This document shows, piece after piece, positions 37,630 to 45,388 of a stretch of DNA of 64,000 bases. The position numbers and the translations under genes are program-made. Below the pieces are notes generated by a model. That model was given only the letters and a program-made list of their open reading frames with translations, made no database searches and was not told the DNA's origin. Positions within the stretch are counted from its first letter, which is position 1, and each line of letters begins with the position of its first letter. The stretch is from DAMCAP01 sp032059445 (lineage in GTDB: Bacteria; Bacillota; Clostridia; Oscillospirales; Ruminococcaceae): the NCBI GenBank assembly GCA_032059445.1, contig DAMCAP010000010.1, positions 1-64,000 on the forward strand, given 5' to 3'.

Positions 37630-37850
37630 ATTTTACATCTTCCTTCTAAATCATATTGATGGCTCGTGCCGTAATCGAGAGTTCCCAAGCAACACGCCAT
37701 CATCTATAGATCATCTTATCATAAATACAGCGATTCGTGAATGATTTTTTTGTATACGCACCCTAGTAATCACAGCCTTAGATTATCCAGCGTAATATGT
37801 AGCATTACAGTAGATTTCGGAATACCATATTATAGTAATATTAAGGAGGA

Positions 37851-38144
37851 ATGGTCTTGAGTATACCAAATATATCTGAGTTTTTTCTTGGCTGCAACAC
37901 CCCCCAAGGTTTTGTCGGCAGGCTCGAGCAGCTGACATCACCATCAAAATTAGATATGCTTTATCTTCTCAAAGGAGGCGCCGGCTCTGGTAAATCCACC
38001 ATCATGAAAAAAATAGCACAAAAAGCTGTAGAACTCGGTGAAGACATCGAGCTTATTCGTTGTTCCAGCGATTTTAACAGCTTAGACGGCGTCATCCTAC
38101 CCAAGAGGAAGACAGCCGTTTTTGATGGTACCCTACCACATGCC
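37851..38144 (+). pseudogene. ATPase (PRK06851-like), 5' part of a split gene
   Basis: Codons 1-98 of a P-loop ATPase. The P-loop GGAGSGKST is at residues 42-50 and CSSDFNSLDGVILP follows. The frame is family-like up to ...VFDGTLPHA, then runs into unrelated sequence (GVTDQQTIGC...) to a stop at 38249. The missing rest is found at 61046-61831 in the same codon phase, starting IEPKYVGAFEQ. The break is at the shared core CATGCC. Because AAGGAGGA touches the ATG, TTG 37857 may be the start. The function of this family is not established. Confidence 0.85.
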
Positions 38145-38157
38145 GGGGTTACTGACC
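38131..38157. other. attL-like junction of the 22.9-kb insertion
   Basis: ATPase codons end with CCACATGCC. The core CATGCC is at 38139-38144 and the element arm GGGGTTAC (38145-38152) then TGACC follows. The same core ends the right junction at 61040-61045, and the element arms there are the inverted equivalent. Confidence 0.8.
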
Positions 38158-38390
38158 AACAAACAATTGGCTGCCTTAGCGGCAGGAGTATGCAACATAA
38201 CCCGCTGCTTACTCCGTATCATACTCTGCTTTGCGTTCTCTACAGATAGGCTCTGTATTGTGTGATCTCCCTACTCGCTCACCACTTTTTTTCCTTTGAC
38301 GCAAAAGCTAACCTCTAATAGATCAAACCTCATTGCTTAATCTTCTTTCGATCAGTATTTGATTGTCACTGCCAGTGCCTTATAATCTAC

Positions 38391-39860
38391 TTAAAACCTC
38401 CAGCAGATCACTGCTGTCTTCTCTTCGCCCTTCTCCTCGATCTCCACCCGCTCCACCATAAAGCGCAGTAGCTCCCGTGGAAGCTGCATAGATGGAGGGA
38501 GCACTTGGGGGGCAAGCTGCTTTGATACACTGGGCTTTAACTTGCTTATTAGCATCCGAAATTCTTCTTGTGTAATGATTCCCGCCGCCCGATCAAGATA
38601 AAGTAGCTCCATGGCCTTAATACGGCTTTCTTCTGTATTTTGCTGGATCTCTTCGGCAGGTGGATGTGTTGCTGCCACAGCAAGCTCCCGAAGCTGGGGA
38701 TAGTAGGCATCAATATACTGGTCAAGCCGCTGCTCTATGCTACTTAATACAGGGTCATACGGAATGCTGTGACTACTGCAACGGCTTCTATCGGTCATAT
38801 GAAGCTTACAGCGTAGGTAGGTATAGCTTTTACCCTTGGTTGTCGTAGCAGTCCTTTGCATTACACTGCCGCACTCTTTGCAAAACACCCTACCCCACAG
38901 AGGGTGATTGTGCCCTCCCTCCCCCGTTGTAGTGGAGGGTTTCGCTATACTCCCTTGTGTGGCGTCACTCTGCTTTCCCGACACTCTATGATAGACTTCT
39001 TTGGGTATGATGGGCGGGTGTGTTGCCTTCGCCACCATCCACTGATCCTTTGGCACCGACACCAGCTTATGAGATCGGTAGCTGGGCTTTGCCTTTACCC
39101 CCTGCACCATATCCCCTGTATAAATCGAGTTTGTGAGGATCCTCCCTACGGTATTTTTATTCCACAGATGGCTGTGCTCCTTTGCGCTGCCATTTTTGTA
39201 ATTTAGGCCTAGCTGCTGCTTGTATGCGGTAGGGTTTGGGATGCTTCGGGCATTTAAGGTATCGCAGATTTTCTTCTTACCGTAGCCCTCAGCATATAGT
39301 CGATAGATGAGCCGCACCACCTCGGCAGCCACGGGGTCGATCACCAGCTTGTTGTGATCGGTAGGGTCTTTGAGGTAGCCATAGCTTGCAAAGCTGCCGA
39401 TAAACTTCCCCTCCCGTCGCTTGTGATCGAGGACGAGCTTGATATTTTCGGACAAATCCTCCAAATACCATTGGTTTACAAGCCCGGTGATCTGGCGGGA
39501 TTTTTTACCCCCTTTTATATCAGTATCTACATTATCGGCCACCCCGATAAAGCGTACCCCCCACTCCACAAAAAGCCCATGGATATACTGCTCTACCACC
39601 GCCATATCTCGGGTAAATCTGGCTTGGCTCTTGCAAAGTACGATATCAATCCTGCCCTCACGGCAATCCTTGATCAACCGTTTAAACTGTGGGCGCTGGG
39701 TATCGATGCCGCTATAATCCTCATCCTGATAGATTTGATAAATGCTCCAAGCACGCTCATTTGCATATTTTACAAGTAATTCTCTTTGGTTTTGAATGCT
39801 TTCACTTTCCGCAGCGAGTGCATCTTCCTTGCTGATCCTGCAATAGATGCCGCATACCAT
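38391..39860 (-). CDS. Large serine recombinase
   Basis: 489-aa site-specific recombinase of the TndX/SpoIVCA type. The resolvase domain has the nucleophile region YCRIS (Ser10), SESIQNQRELL and CKSQARFTRDM. A recombinase domain follows from about 160 (KRREGKFIGSFASYGY). The zinc ribbon has CKECG and later Cys, and a C-terminal helical region follows. ATG 39860 has GGAGGAATAAGC upstream. Its stop is 246 bases from the left junction, pointing to it, as expected for an enzyme acting on those ends. The gene appears intact. Confidence 0.93.
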   Translation of the reverse strand: MVCGIYCRISKEDALAAESESIQNQRELLVKYANERAWSIYQIYQDEDYSGIDTQRPQFKRLIKDCREGRIDIVLCKSQARFTRDMAVVEQYIHGLFVEWGVRFIGVADNVDTDIKGGKKSRQITGLVNQWYLEDLSENIKLVLDHKRREGKFIGSFASYGYLKDPTDHNKLVIDPVAAEVVRLIYRLYAEGYGKKKICDTLNARSIPNPTAYKQQLGLNYKNGSAKEHSHLWNKNTVGRILTNSIYTGDMVQGVKAKPSYRSHKLVSVPKDQWMVAKATHPPIIPKEVYHRVSGKQSDATQGSIAKPSTTTGEGGHNHPLWGRVFCKECGSVMQRTATTTKGKSYTYLRCKLHMTDRSRCSSHSIPYDPVLSSIEQRLDQYIDAYYPQLRELAVAATHPPAEEIQQNTEESRIKAMELLYLDRAAGIITQEEFRMLISKLKPSVSKQLAPQVLPPSMQLPRELLRFMVERVEIEEKGEEKTAVICWRF

Positions 39861-39863
39861 TGC

Positions 39864-40031
39864 TTATTCCTCCGACTTTAGCAGCTTTAAATACTCTTCG
39901 GCAGCTCTGATAAATGCTTCCTTCCGCTTTGCTTCCTCCAAAAACCGCTGATTTTCCTTGATTTTGAGCTTTATTTTCTGCTGTTTTGCAGGTATATTAA
40001 TATAAAATACCCCCTTTGCTTTGATTTTGCT
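39864..40031 (-). pseudogene. Small open frame coupled to the recombinase gene
   Basis: About 55 open codons end ...FLEEAKRKEAFIRAAEEY then LKLLKSEE; the stop TAA lies inside the recombinase ribosome site. It is lysine- and glutamate-rich and helical. There is no ATG, GTG or TTG at the expected place; an ATT after GGGGG is the best candidate. It may be a decayed accessory gene of the recombinase or a normal short leader gene. Confidence 0.4.
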
Positions 40032-40207
40032 CTATATCTATATGCGTGATTGTCGTCAGCATATGTATTTATAACCAAAAAGCTGCTACACGTTTATCAT
40101 ATTTCAGACAAATCGCCGTTTTTTGTTTCGAAGATTATGATATATCAAGCAAATCAAAGAAAAACGAAGAAAACCCGAGATGTTACCTATCTAAATTAAA
40201 TTAACTA

Positions 40208-40236
40208 TTGACATTGCTGGTGGATTGCTTTATAAT
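40208..40236 (+). promoter_or_regulatory. Consensus SigA promoter for rplM-rpsI
   Basis: Perfect TTGACA (40208-40213), 17-base spacer, perfect TATAAT (40231-40236), giving a leader of about 95 nt before rplM. Confidence 0.92.
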
Positions 40237-40250
40237 AACATTTGCAACAA

Positions 40251-40317
40251 AGCGTTTTATACCAATTTAGTACGATAGATTGCTATTTTGGTACTATGTC
40301 AAAATAGCTATGACGCT
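40251..40317 (+). promoter_or_regulatory. Probable L13 leader (autogenous control RNA)
   Basis: A closing stem AGCGT (40251-40255) / ACGCT (40313-40317) encloses a perfect 9-bp hairpin GCTATTTTG / CAAAATAGC (40282-40308). Its position just upstream of rplM matches the L13 leader of Firmicutes, where L13 represses its own mRNA. The motif itself was not checked against a model. Confidence 0.6.
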
Positions 40318-40338
40318 AAATAATCAGGAGGTAATACC

Positions 40339-40767
40339 ATGTCCACTTTTATTCCAAAGACAGCTGAAATCAAAAGAAGCTGGTATATCATCGATGCAGC
40401 TGATAAGCCACTGGGCCGCACCGCCGCTCTGGCTGCTTCTCTGCTGAGAGGTAAGCACAAGCCAATCTTCACCCCTCATGTTGATTGCGGCGATCATGTA
40501 GTCATCATCAATGCAGCTAAGGCTGTACTGACTGGCGACAAGCTCAATCAGAAGATGTACCGTCATCACAGCGGCTGGGTAGGCGGTCTTAAGGAGATCA
40601 AGTACTCCACCCTTATGAAGAATAACCCTGAGAAGGCTATGATGCTGGCCGTCAAGGGTATGCTGCCCGACAACACTCTGGGCCGCACCGCTCTAACCCG
40701 TGTACGCATCTACCGCGATGCCAACCACGAGCATGCAGCACAGAAGCCAGTAGCATACAACGACTAA
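40339..40767 (+). CDS. rplM: 50S ribosomal protein L13
   Basis: 142-aa large-subunit protein, one of the first to bind 23S rRNA. Typical motifs are WYIIDAADKPLGRTAA, HVDCGDHVVIINA and MYRHHSGWVGG, plus GMLPDNTLGR. AGGAGG precedes ATG 40339. It is cotranscribed with rpsI, 14 bases apart, as in most bacteria. Confidence 0.98.
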   Translation: MSTFIPKTAEIKRSWYIIDAADKPLGRTAALAASLLRGKHKPIFTPHVDCGDHVVIINAAKAVLTGDKLNQKMYRHHSGWVGGLKEIKYSTLMKNNPEKAMMLAVKGMLPDNTLGRTALTRVRIYRDANHEHAAQKPVAYND

Positions 40768-40781
40768 GGAGGATATTAAAA

Positions 40782-41180
40782 ATGTACGACAAGAAGCCTT
40801 ATCTATACGGCACAGGCCGTAGAAAGCATTCTGTATCCAGAGTTAGGCTGTATGCTGGCTCCGGCAAAATCACCATCAACGGACGTGACATCGACGATTA
40901 CTTTGGTCTTGAGACCCTTAAGCTGATCGTTCGTCAGCCAATGGCTCTTACCAGCACCCTCGAGAAGTACGACATCGTTTGTACTGTAGCAGGTGGTGGT
41001 GTTTCTGGTCAGGCAGGCGCTATCCGTCATGGCGTAGCTCGTGCTCTGCTACAGGCAGGCGACGAGATGAGACCAATCCTCAAGAAGGCTGGTCTGCTCA
41101 CTCGTGACCCACGTATGAAGGAGCGTAAGAAGTACGGTCTTAAGGCCGCTCGTAGAGCTCCTCAGTTCTCCAAGAGATAA
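40782..41180 (+). CDS. rpsI: 30S ribosomal protein S9
   Basis: 132-aa small-subunit protein with the start YLYGTGRRKHSVSRVRL, the GQAGAIRHGVARAL core and the canonical C-terminus RRAPQFSKR, whose last Arg contacts P-site tRNA. AAGGAGG precedes the start. It is followed by an intrinsic terminator. Confidence 0.98.
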   Translation: MYDKKPYLYGTGRRKHSVSRVRLYAGSGKITINGRDIDDYFGLETLKLIVRQPMALTSTLEKYDIVCTVAGGGVSGQAGAIRHGVARALLQAGDEMRPILKKAGLLTRDPRMKERKKYGLKAARRAPQFSKR

Positions 41181-41195
41181 GTTTTTTATCAAAGA

Positions 41196-41232
41196 AACCC
41201 CCACAGGATTACATCCTTGGGGGTTATTTTTA
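41196..41232 (+). terminator. Intrinsic terminator of rplM-rpsI
   Basis: AACCCCC (41196-41202) / GGGGGTT (41219-41225) stem with inner GGA/TCC pairing, then ATTTTTAT. Confidence 0.9.
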
Positions 41233-41382
41233 TGCGTTTGACGCTTATTTGACGCTTATTTATTTTATGTATATTATTTTCACCACATCCACTGGCGTCA
41301 CCGGCTCGCTTATATCCATACCAGGATCACTAAAAAACATCATAATTATTCTAAACCTACAAAGCTCGCAACAATCACTGCC

Positions 41383-41392
41383 NNNNNNNNNN
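41383..41392. other. Assembly gap (10 N)
   Basis: The flanking 41233-41487 interval holds no confirmed gene. An open minus-strand frame between the gap and 41263 has no start in view. Confidence 0.85.
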
Positions 41393-41487
41393 GTAGTCAT
41401 CGCATCCGTTGAACTCAATCGGCAGCTAGAGTAGTATATTATTAGCCGAAATAAGTCGAAGTATAATGGAATAGCTTTATTATTTGG

Positions 41488-41607
41488 TTAGCATTTGATA
41501 CTACTCAGAGATACTTCTGGGGGTACATAAGATGATTGAGCGAATGGAACCATTGTCATTAAACGACATAGAAATATAACTAAACACAAACTAACAACCT
41601 TTTTCAT
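41488..41607 (-). CDS. Tiny exported peptide 2 (39 aa)
   Basis: A 39-residue ORF starting MKKVVSLCLVIFLC, with GGAGG 5 bases before ATG 41607. A signal peptide-like start ends PFA, and the predicted mature peptide is QSSYVPPEVSLSSIKC (16 aa). It is a paralogue of the 44-aa ORF at 41762: both share MKK(I/V)VSL, FAQS and a PP..EV motif. An Arg in the hydrophobic part makes the signal weaker. No known family recognised. Confidence 0.6.
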   Translation of the reverse strand: MKKVVSLCLVIFLCRLMTMVPFAQSSYVPPEVSLSSIKC

Positions 41608-41631
41608 ATTGCCTCCTAATTTTAACTCCAA

Positions 41632-41760
41632 TTATTTTTTTCGTCTAAATTTCTTTAAACCCCATTTACAAAGGAATACTATTAATATAAATATAAAAAC
41701 ATAATTAAATATTACTATAAAGTCACCTAATAATGTAAGAACTCCCGCTTTAAAAATCAT
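41632..41760 (-). CDS. Tiny membrane peptide (42 aa)
   Basis: A 42-residue ORF (MIFKAGVLTLLGDF...) with one long hydrophobic segment, residues 13-31, and a strongly basic tail (KWGLKKFRRKK). Its ATG lies one base after the stop of the 44-aa ORF (TAAAATG), with AGGTG upstream, so translation is coupled. It could be a small membrane toxin, immunity or transport helper; the sequence does not decide. Confidence 0.6.
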   Translation of the reverse strand: MIFKAGVLTLLGDFIVIFNYVFIFILIVFLCKWGLKKFRRKK

Positions 41761-41761
41761 T

Positions 41762-41896
41762 TTAACGCACCTTTATTTGTTGATATTCTTCCTTAGTTAC
41801 CTCTAGGGGAGGTGTAGGAAGTGATTGAGCAAAAGAAACCGTAGGTATCAGACAACAAAAACATGTAACCAAGACTAAACTAACAATCTTTTTCAT
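41762..41896 (-). CDS. Tiny exported peptide 1 (44 aa)
   Basis: A 44-residue ORF starting MKKIVSLVLVTCFCC with AAGGAG at 8 bases before ATG 41896. The signal peptide ends SFA, giving a mature peptide of 21 residues that begins QSLPTPPLEV. It is first in a three-gene unit with the membrane peptide and its own paralogue. Short secreted peptides beginning with Gln can become pyroglutamyl signals, but this is only a possibility. No known family recognised. Confidence 0.65.
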   Translation of the reverse strand: MKKIVSLVLVTCFCCLIPTVSFAQSLPTPPLEVTKEEYQQIKVR

Positions 41897-41933
41897 TTTA
41901 ATTCTCCTTCTAATTTTTAGTTAAACTTAATTA

Positions 41934-42263
41934 ATGATTGGTGATAGCATCGCTGGATATTGTACATTTGCAAAAACTGACTGCATCCCTGATCTACCTT
42001 ATACACCATATATCGGTTATATGTTTGTAGAAGAGCAATATCGTGGGAACCGCCTGAGTGAGAAATTAATAAGCTCTGTTTTGCGATATGCTAAGGGACA
42101 CGGCTTTGAAAAGGTCTATCTTATAAGTGATCATGTCAATCTATATGAGAAATATGGATTTATAAAAATAGATGCGAAAACCTGCCCCCTGGAACCCAAA
42201 TGCAGTGGAGACGATTTTTATGCATGTTACTTAAGAAGCAATCAGAGTTCACTGCTTTCTTAG
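41934..42263 (+). pseudogene. GNAT acetyltransferase, 5'-truncated
   Basis: 109 residues covering the acetyl-CoA binding half of a GNAT protein (YIGYMFVEEQYRGNRLSEKL and LYEKYGFIKI) but lacking the first 40 or so residues of the fold. No ribosome site precedes ATG 41934. The upstream side is occupied by the tiny peptide genes on the other strand, so the gene was probably truncated when that DNA arrived. Confidence 0.7.
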
Positions 42264-42298
42264 GGTTGCTATTTTGCGTCTGACGCTTATTATGAAAA

Positions 42299-42323
42299 CA
42301 AACCCCTCGGACAAGGAGGGGTT
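42299..42323 (-). terminator. Terminator of the exported 185-aa protein gene
   Basis: AACCCCTC / GAGGGGTT with a 7-base loop; on the minus strand it is followed by TGTTTTC. A near copy flanks the gene's other side at 43063. Confidence 0.65.
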
Positions 42324-42466
42324 ATATATTGAATTGATTTGTGTATATAATCAGCTAGCTTAAGCTATCCGCCTACGTGTTACCAAGATAAAGCTCAGCA
42401 TCCGCTTCTACTTCTTCCCTAAGATCTTTTTTGCTTTATAAACTACTGGCCAACATCCATGAGTGA

Positions 42467-43024
42467 CTAACTTTGCCCCCATATAAGCTGATACCTGCTT
42501 TCTATCACAGATTTTAAAGCCGCCCAGTTTCCGTCATATTTTTGTTGCACTAATTTGCTACATTTGATTTGGTAAGTCATTTCGTCTACGACCATTTGAG
42601 CATATTCTTCGTCAGTGATGTGAGTAAACCTTTTAAAATCATTGATGGTGTTTAAAACTAGTTTAGCGTTTTCCTTCTCCGACCCGCTTTTGTTGATATC
42701 TTCATTTACTGAGGCAAAAAATTCAGATAAATAACTGTTTACATACGTTTGTTCCTCATCGGTTAGTGTAATGTTCTCAGTCACAAACTCTTTTTCATAT
42801 AATTGTCTTACAAACATAGCTTTTAGCACTTCTTCTTGTGTCGGGGCTTTCATATTGATTCCTTGTTGCCGTGCAAATTCAATGCTTCTAATTGCTTTAT
42901 TGTCCTCAGAAATACCTGCATTTTGACCATTTACTCCTGCAAGTATATCATCTCTATATATTGCAATGGTACAACACGCCCCAACTACAAAAGCCAGCAT
43001 CAAGAGTATCTTACTTTTTTTCAT
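42467..43024 (-). CDS. Exported protein of unknown function (185 aa)
   Basis: Starts MKKSKILLMLAFVVGACC, a signal peptide or lipoprotein-like anchor (ACC near residue 17), and continues as a soluble, helical, acidic domain rich in Glu and Gln (for example TDEEQTYVNSYLSEFFASVN). A SurA/foldase-like helical domain is possible but not supported by a motif. ATG 43024 has GGAGG 8 bases upstream; the ORF extends slightly further without support. Confidence 0.7.
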   Translation of the reverse strand: MKKSKILLMLAFVVGACCTIAIYRDDILAGVNGQNAGISEDNKAIRSIEFARQQGINMKAPTQEEVLKAMFVRQLYEKEFVTENITLTDEEQTYVNSYLSEFFASVNEDINKSGSEKENAKLVLNTINDFKRFTHITDEEYAQMVVDEMTYQIKCSKLVQQKYDGNWAALKSVIESRYQLIWGQS

Positions 43025-43061
43025 ACAGCATACCTCCATATGTTATATCCAAGTATACAAG

Positions 43062-43092
43062 AAACCCCTCTGGCAAGGAGGGGTTTTGTTTT
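43062..43092. terminator. Bidirectional terminator
   Basis: AACCCCTC / GAGGGGTT stem, 7-base loop, then TTGTTTTG on the plus strand and TTCTTG on the minus strand. It probably ends the 71-aa gene transcript. Its stem is identical to that at 42301. Confidence 0.6.
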
Positions 43093-43118
43093 GATTCATG
43101 TTCTTATATGAGCATTGG

Positions 43119-43334
43119 CTACATTTTGCGAAGGCTACGCACCATGCCTGCTTCAATCTCTGGGCTATGGGCAATGACCTCGACTAGTTTGTCGCCCTCC
43201 CCCCAGAAGCACATATGGAAGCCCTCTGGGTGCTTTGCACGATACTGCCATTGCCATATCTTATATTCTTTTTCATCGAGCGAAGCCTTTAGGATATGCC
43301 ACTGCTCTAAGGTTTCGATTGTTTTAACGGTCAT
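43119..43334 (-). CDS. Small protein of unknown function (71 aa)
   Basis: 71 residues, Trp-rich, with the central stretch EYKIWQWQYRAKHPEGF. GAGG precedes ATG 43334 at a rather long spacing. No family recognised. A terminator-like hairpin follows, which supports a real transcript. Confidence 0.55.
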   Translation of the reverse strand: MTVKTIETLEQWHILKASLDEKEYKIWQWQYRAKHPEGFHMCFWGEGDKLVEVIAHSPEIEAGMVRSLRKM

Positions 43335-43359
43335 TATAGCACTATAACCTCATTTTAAC

Positions 43360-43833
43360 TTAATTCAATATTGCAACTCCGATATTTAGATAGGTGGCAA
43401 AGAGTATCCAGAGCAGATAAGGAATCATTAGGTATCCTGCAATCTTCTTAATGTTGTAAAACCATATTGTAGTCATAAGCACCAGCACATCTAGTAGCAA
43501 AATAATCGCAACAGATGCCCAATACCACTCAAACCGAAAGAACACAATCGGCCAAAGGAAATTGACCAAAAGCTGTACCCAATACAAAATCAGTGCTTTG
43601 CTTCGTTCGGCTGTCTTGGGTGTTGGGTAGATGATATATGCTGCAATTGCCATCAATAGATATAGTACAGGCCAGACGATACCAAACAGCCAGCCCGGAG
43701 GTGATAAAGGAGGTTTGACAAAAGATGTGTAGACTTGCCCGATGTTGCCAGAAAATATACTGCCAAGCACACCTATCAACTGAGTAATTAGTACGATTAC
43801 CAAGAGCTCAAACCAATGAATCTTTTTCTGCAT
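43360..43833 (-). CDS. tspO: TspO/MBR family protein
   Basis: A 157-aa, five-span membrane protein of the tryptophan-rich sensory protein/translocator family. Characteristic motifs are KPPLSPPGWLFGIVWPVLY near residue 40 and LLVNFLWPIVFF. Family members bind tetrapyrroles and cholesterol-like ligands; the role here is unknown. Confidence 0.92.
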   Translation of the reverse strand: MQKKIHWFELLVIVLITQLIGVLGSIFSGNIGQVYTSFVKPPLSPPGWLFGIVWPVLYLLMAIAAYIIYPTPKTAERSKALILYWVQLLVNFLWPIVFFRFEWYWASVAIILLLDVLVLMTTIWFYNIKKIAGYLMIPYLLWILFATYLNIGVAILN

Positions 43834-43900
43834 ATATTTACGCCCCCATATTATTATTCTCGGGTTACGACTCGTTTATTTGCGTAGCATTTATCTTCGT

Positions 43901-44689
43901 CTAAATTAGCCTGCCTTTACGAAACCCCGCTGTCATAAAGCGCCATGTGGCCTTTGTGTTAGTTAGCCAAGCAATCTGGGCATTATTCTTGGTGTTATTG
44001 AGTATTCGTGGGATAAAAAACTTCGCTACGGTTTCAGGTTTATCTCCAACTATATTAAATATCTTTTTAAATCTCTCATCTTCAATGACTTCAGACTGCT
44101 CTCCGTCAGGCGTTTTGGTGATAAAATCAGTCAGCATCATGCCGGGGGATAAGCGCCCAGCGATTACACCGGTCCCTTCTAACTCTTTGGCAAGCCCCCT
44201 CATAAAGTAGGTAAGCGCGTGTTTTGTGGTACCATACAGGATGGTCTTGAGCTGGATCATATTGTTAGATCCCAAGCCCTCCATACTGTATATTGCGCCA
44301 CTCCCTTGTGAGATCATCCCCGTTGCCGCAATCTGCGAGCCGTATATCATACCGATTATATTTGTTTTGATCAAATTCTCAACATAGGATTCGCCTGTCT
44401 CCCACGAAAACATGTGAGGTGTATTTTGCCCAGCGTTGTTGATCCAGATATCTACCCTACCCCACTTTTCCAAGGAGGCGTCCCACAGGTTTTGCAGGCT
44501 CTCTTTTTCTTGTACGTTACAGGGTATATACATGTAGTTCCCTTCATGGGATGACAACAAATCTCTAGTCGCTTCCGGTAAAGTCTCTCCCCTGCCAGAA
44601 AGTGTTACATTGCACCCGGCACGCAGAAACTCCATCGCCATACATAACCCAATCCCCCGGGTACTGCCAGTTATCACTACATTTTTCAT
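43901..44689 (-). CDS. Short-chain dehydrogenase/reductase
   Basis: 262-aa classical SDR. The cofactor loop is TGSTRGIG, the NNAG motif is INNAGQNT, and the catalytic Tyr/Lys pair is in YGTTK, with a Ser in IYSMEG. ATG 44689 has AAGGAGAG upstream, and that site overlaps the stop of the flavodoxin frame (TAAGGAG), so the two genes form one transcript. Substrate unknown. Confidence 0.9.
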   Translation of the reverse strand: MKNVVITGSTRGIGLCMAMEFLRAGCNVTLSGRGETLPEATRDLLSSHEGNYMYIPCNVQEKESLQNLWDASLEKWGRVDIWINNAGQNTPHMFSWETGESYVENLIKTNIIGMIYGSQIAATGMISQGSGAIYSMEGLGSNNMIQLKTILYGTTKHALTYFMRGLAKELEGTGVIAGRLSPGMMLTDFITKTPDGEQSEVIEDERFKKIFNIVGDKPETVAKFFIPRILNNTKNNAQIAWLTNTKATWRFMTAGFRKGRLI

Positions 44690-44700
44690 AAAAGCTCTCC

Positions 44701-45185
44701 TTATCTTGTATTGAGCCAATCCAAAACAGGGGTAAGGTTTTCCTCCTTGACGCCATCAAATCCGTTTTCAATCATTGAGATCGCTTCCTCGATCTTTTCA
44801 TCTTTGTCCTTTTGGGTCTTTAACATTTTTACAAATATGGCGAGCATGATTTTATCCATGCCTTTTATCTGCTTAAGGGGGAGGCAGCCGCCACGAAGAT
44901 AAAAAAATGGTAGCCAGTTATCTTGTTTCTCGTGATTACTGTTTCGGTATCAGGCTCTGCACTGCGACCAGTACCCGAGCCACATACTGCTTTGACTTTA
45001 TAGTTTTGCAGCTTATCAAGGCCTTGTATCTTTCCGACCTTCATCCAACCGAGAAAGATGATCTCCTCATCTTTGTTGACCTTTGACAAGTCGTTTACTC
45101 GAGTGACTTCTAGACCGGTCTTTGCCGCCAGCATATCTGCATACTTCTTCGTAAAACCAGTTTTTGATTCATATACAATTACCAT
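44701..45185 (-). pseudogene. Flavodoxin-domain protein, frameshifted
   Basis: The first frame (ATG 45185, MVIVYESKTGFTKKYADML) is a flavodoxin-like FMN domain up to ...TETVITRN, then drifts to a stop at 44865. A different frame continues DNWLPFFYLRGGCLPLKQ and a helical tail to TAA 44701, exactly where the SDR ribosome site begins. LPFFYLRGG is typical of this family's end. A single-base indel around 44930-44945 explains the break. The full protein would be about 161 residues. Confidence 0.75.
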
Positions 45186-45338
45186 TTCGTCTAAGCCCCC
45201 TATCGTTTCATAGGTATAGTTTATCATATTTTATTGTAAAAATAAACCTTTTTTAAGAATTAATAACCCCAAGACCACGCTTCAACAACAGATACCTACA
45301 AGAATTAAATCAACAAGCATTAAGCAATCGCAATCTAC

Positions 45339-45371
45339 AAAACCCCCGAGAATTATATCCTCGAGGGTTTT
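45339..45371 (-). terminator. Intrinsic terminator of zinc-ribbon gene 1
   Basis: AAAACCC..CGAG / CTCG..GGGTTTT stem with TTTTG on the minus strand, 18 bases after the stop. Confidence 0.8.
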
Positions 45372-45388
45372 AGATCACAATTGTGGGT

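Larger units (their letters stand above)
41233..42291. repeat. 17-bp imperfect direct repeat flanking the micro-operon segment
   Basis: TGCGTTTGACGCTTATT (41233-41249) and TGCGTCTGACGCTTATT (42275-42291) differ at one base; at the left copy GACGCTTATT is repeated once more at 41251. They enclose the N gap, the three tiny genes and the truncated GNAT. Confidence 0.6.

Noticed and set aside
41249..41434. Plus-strand 61-codon frame across the N gap
   Set aside because: It depends on placeholder Ns, has no ribosome site and no family-like sequence.
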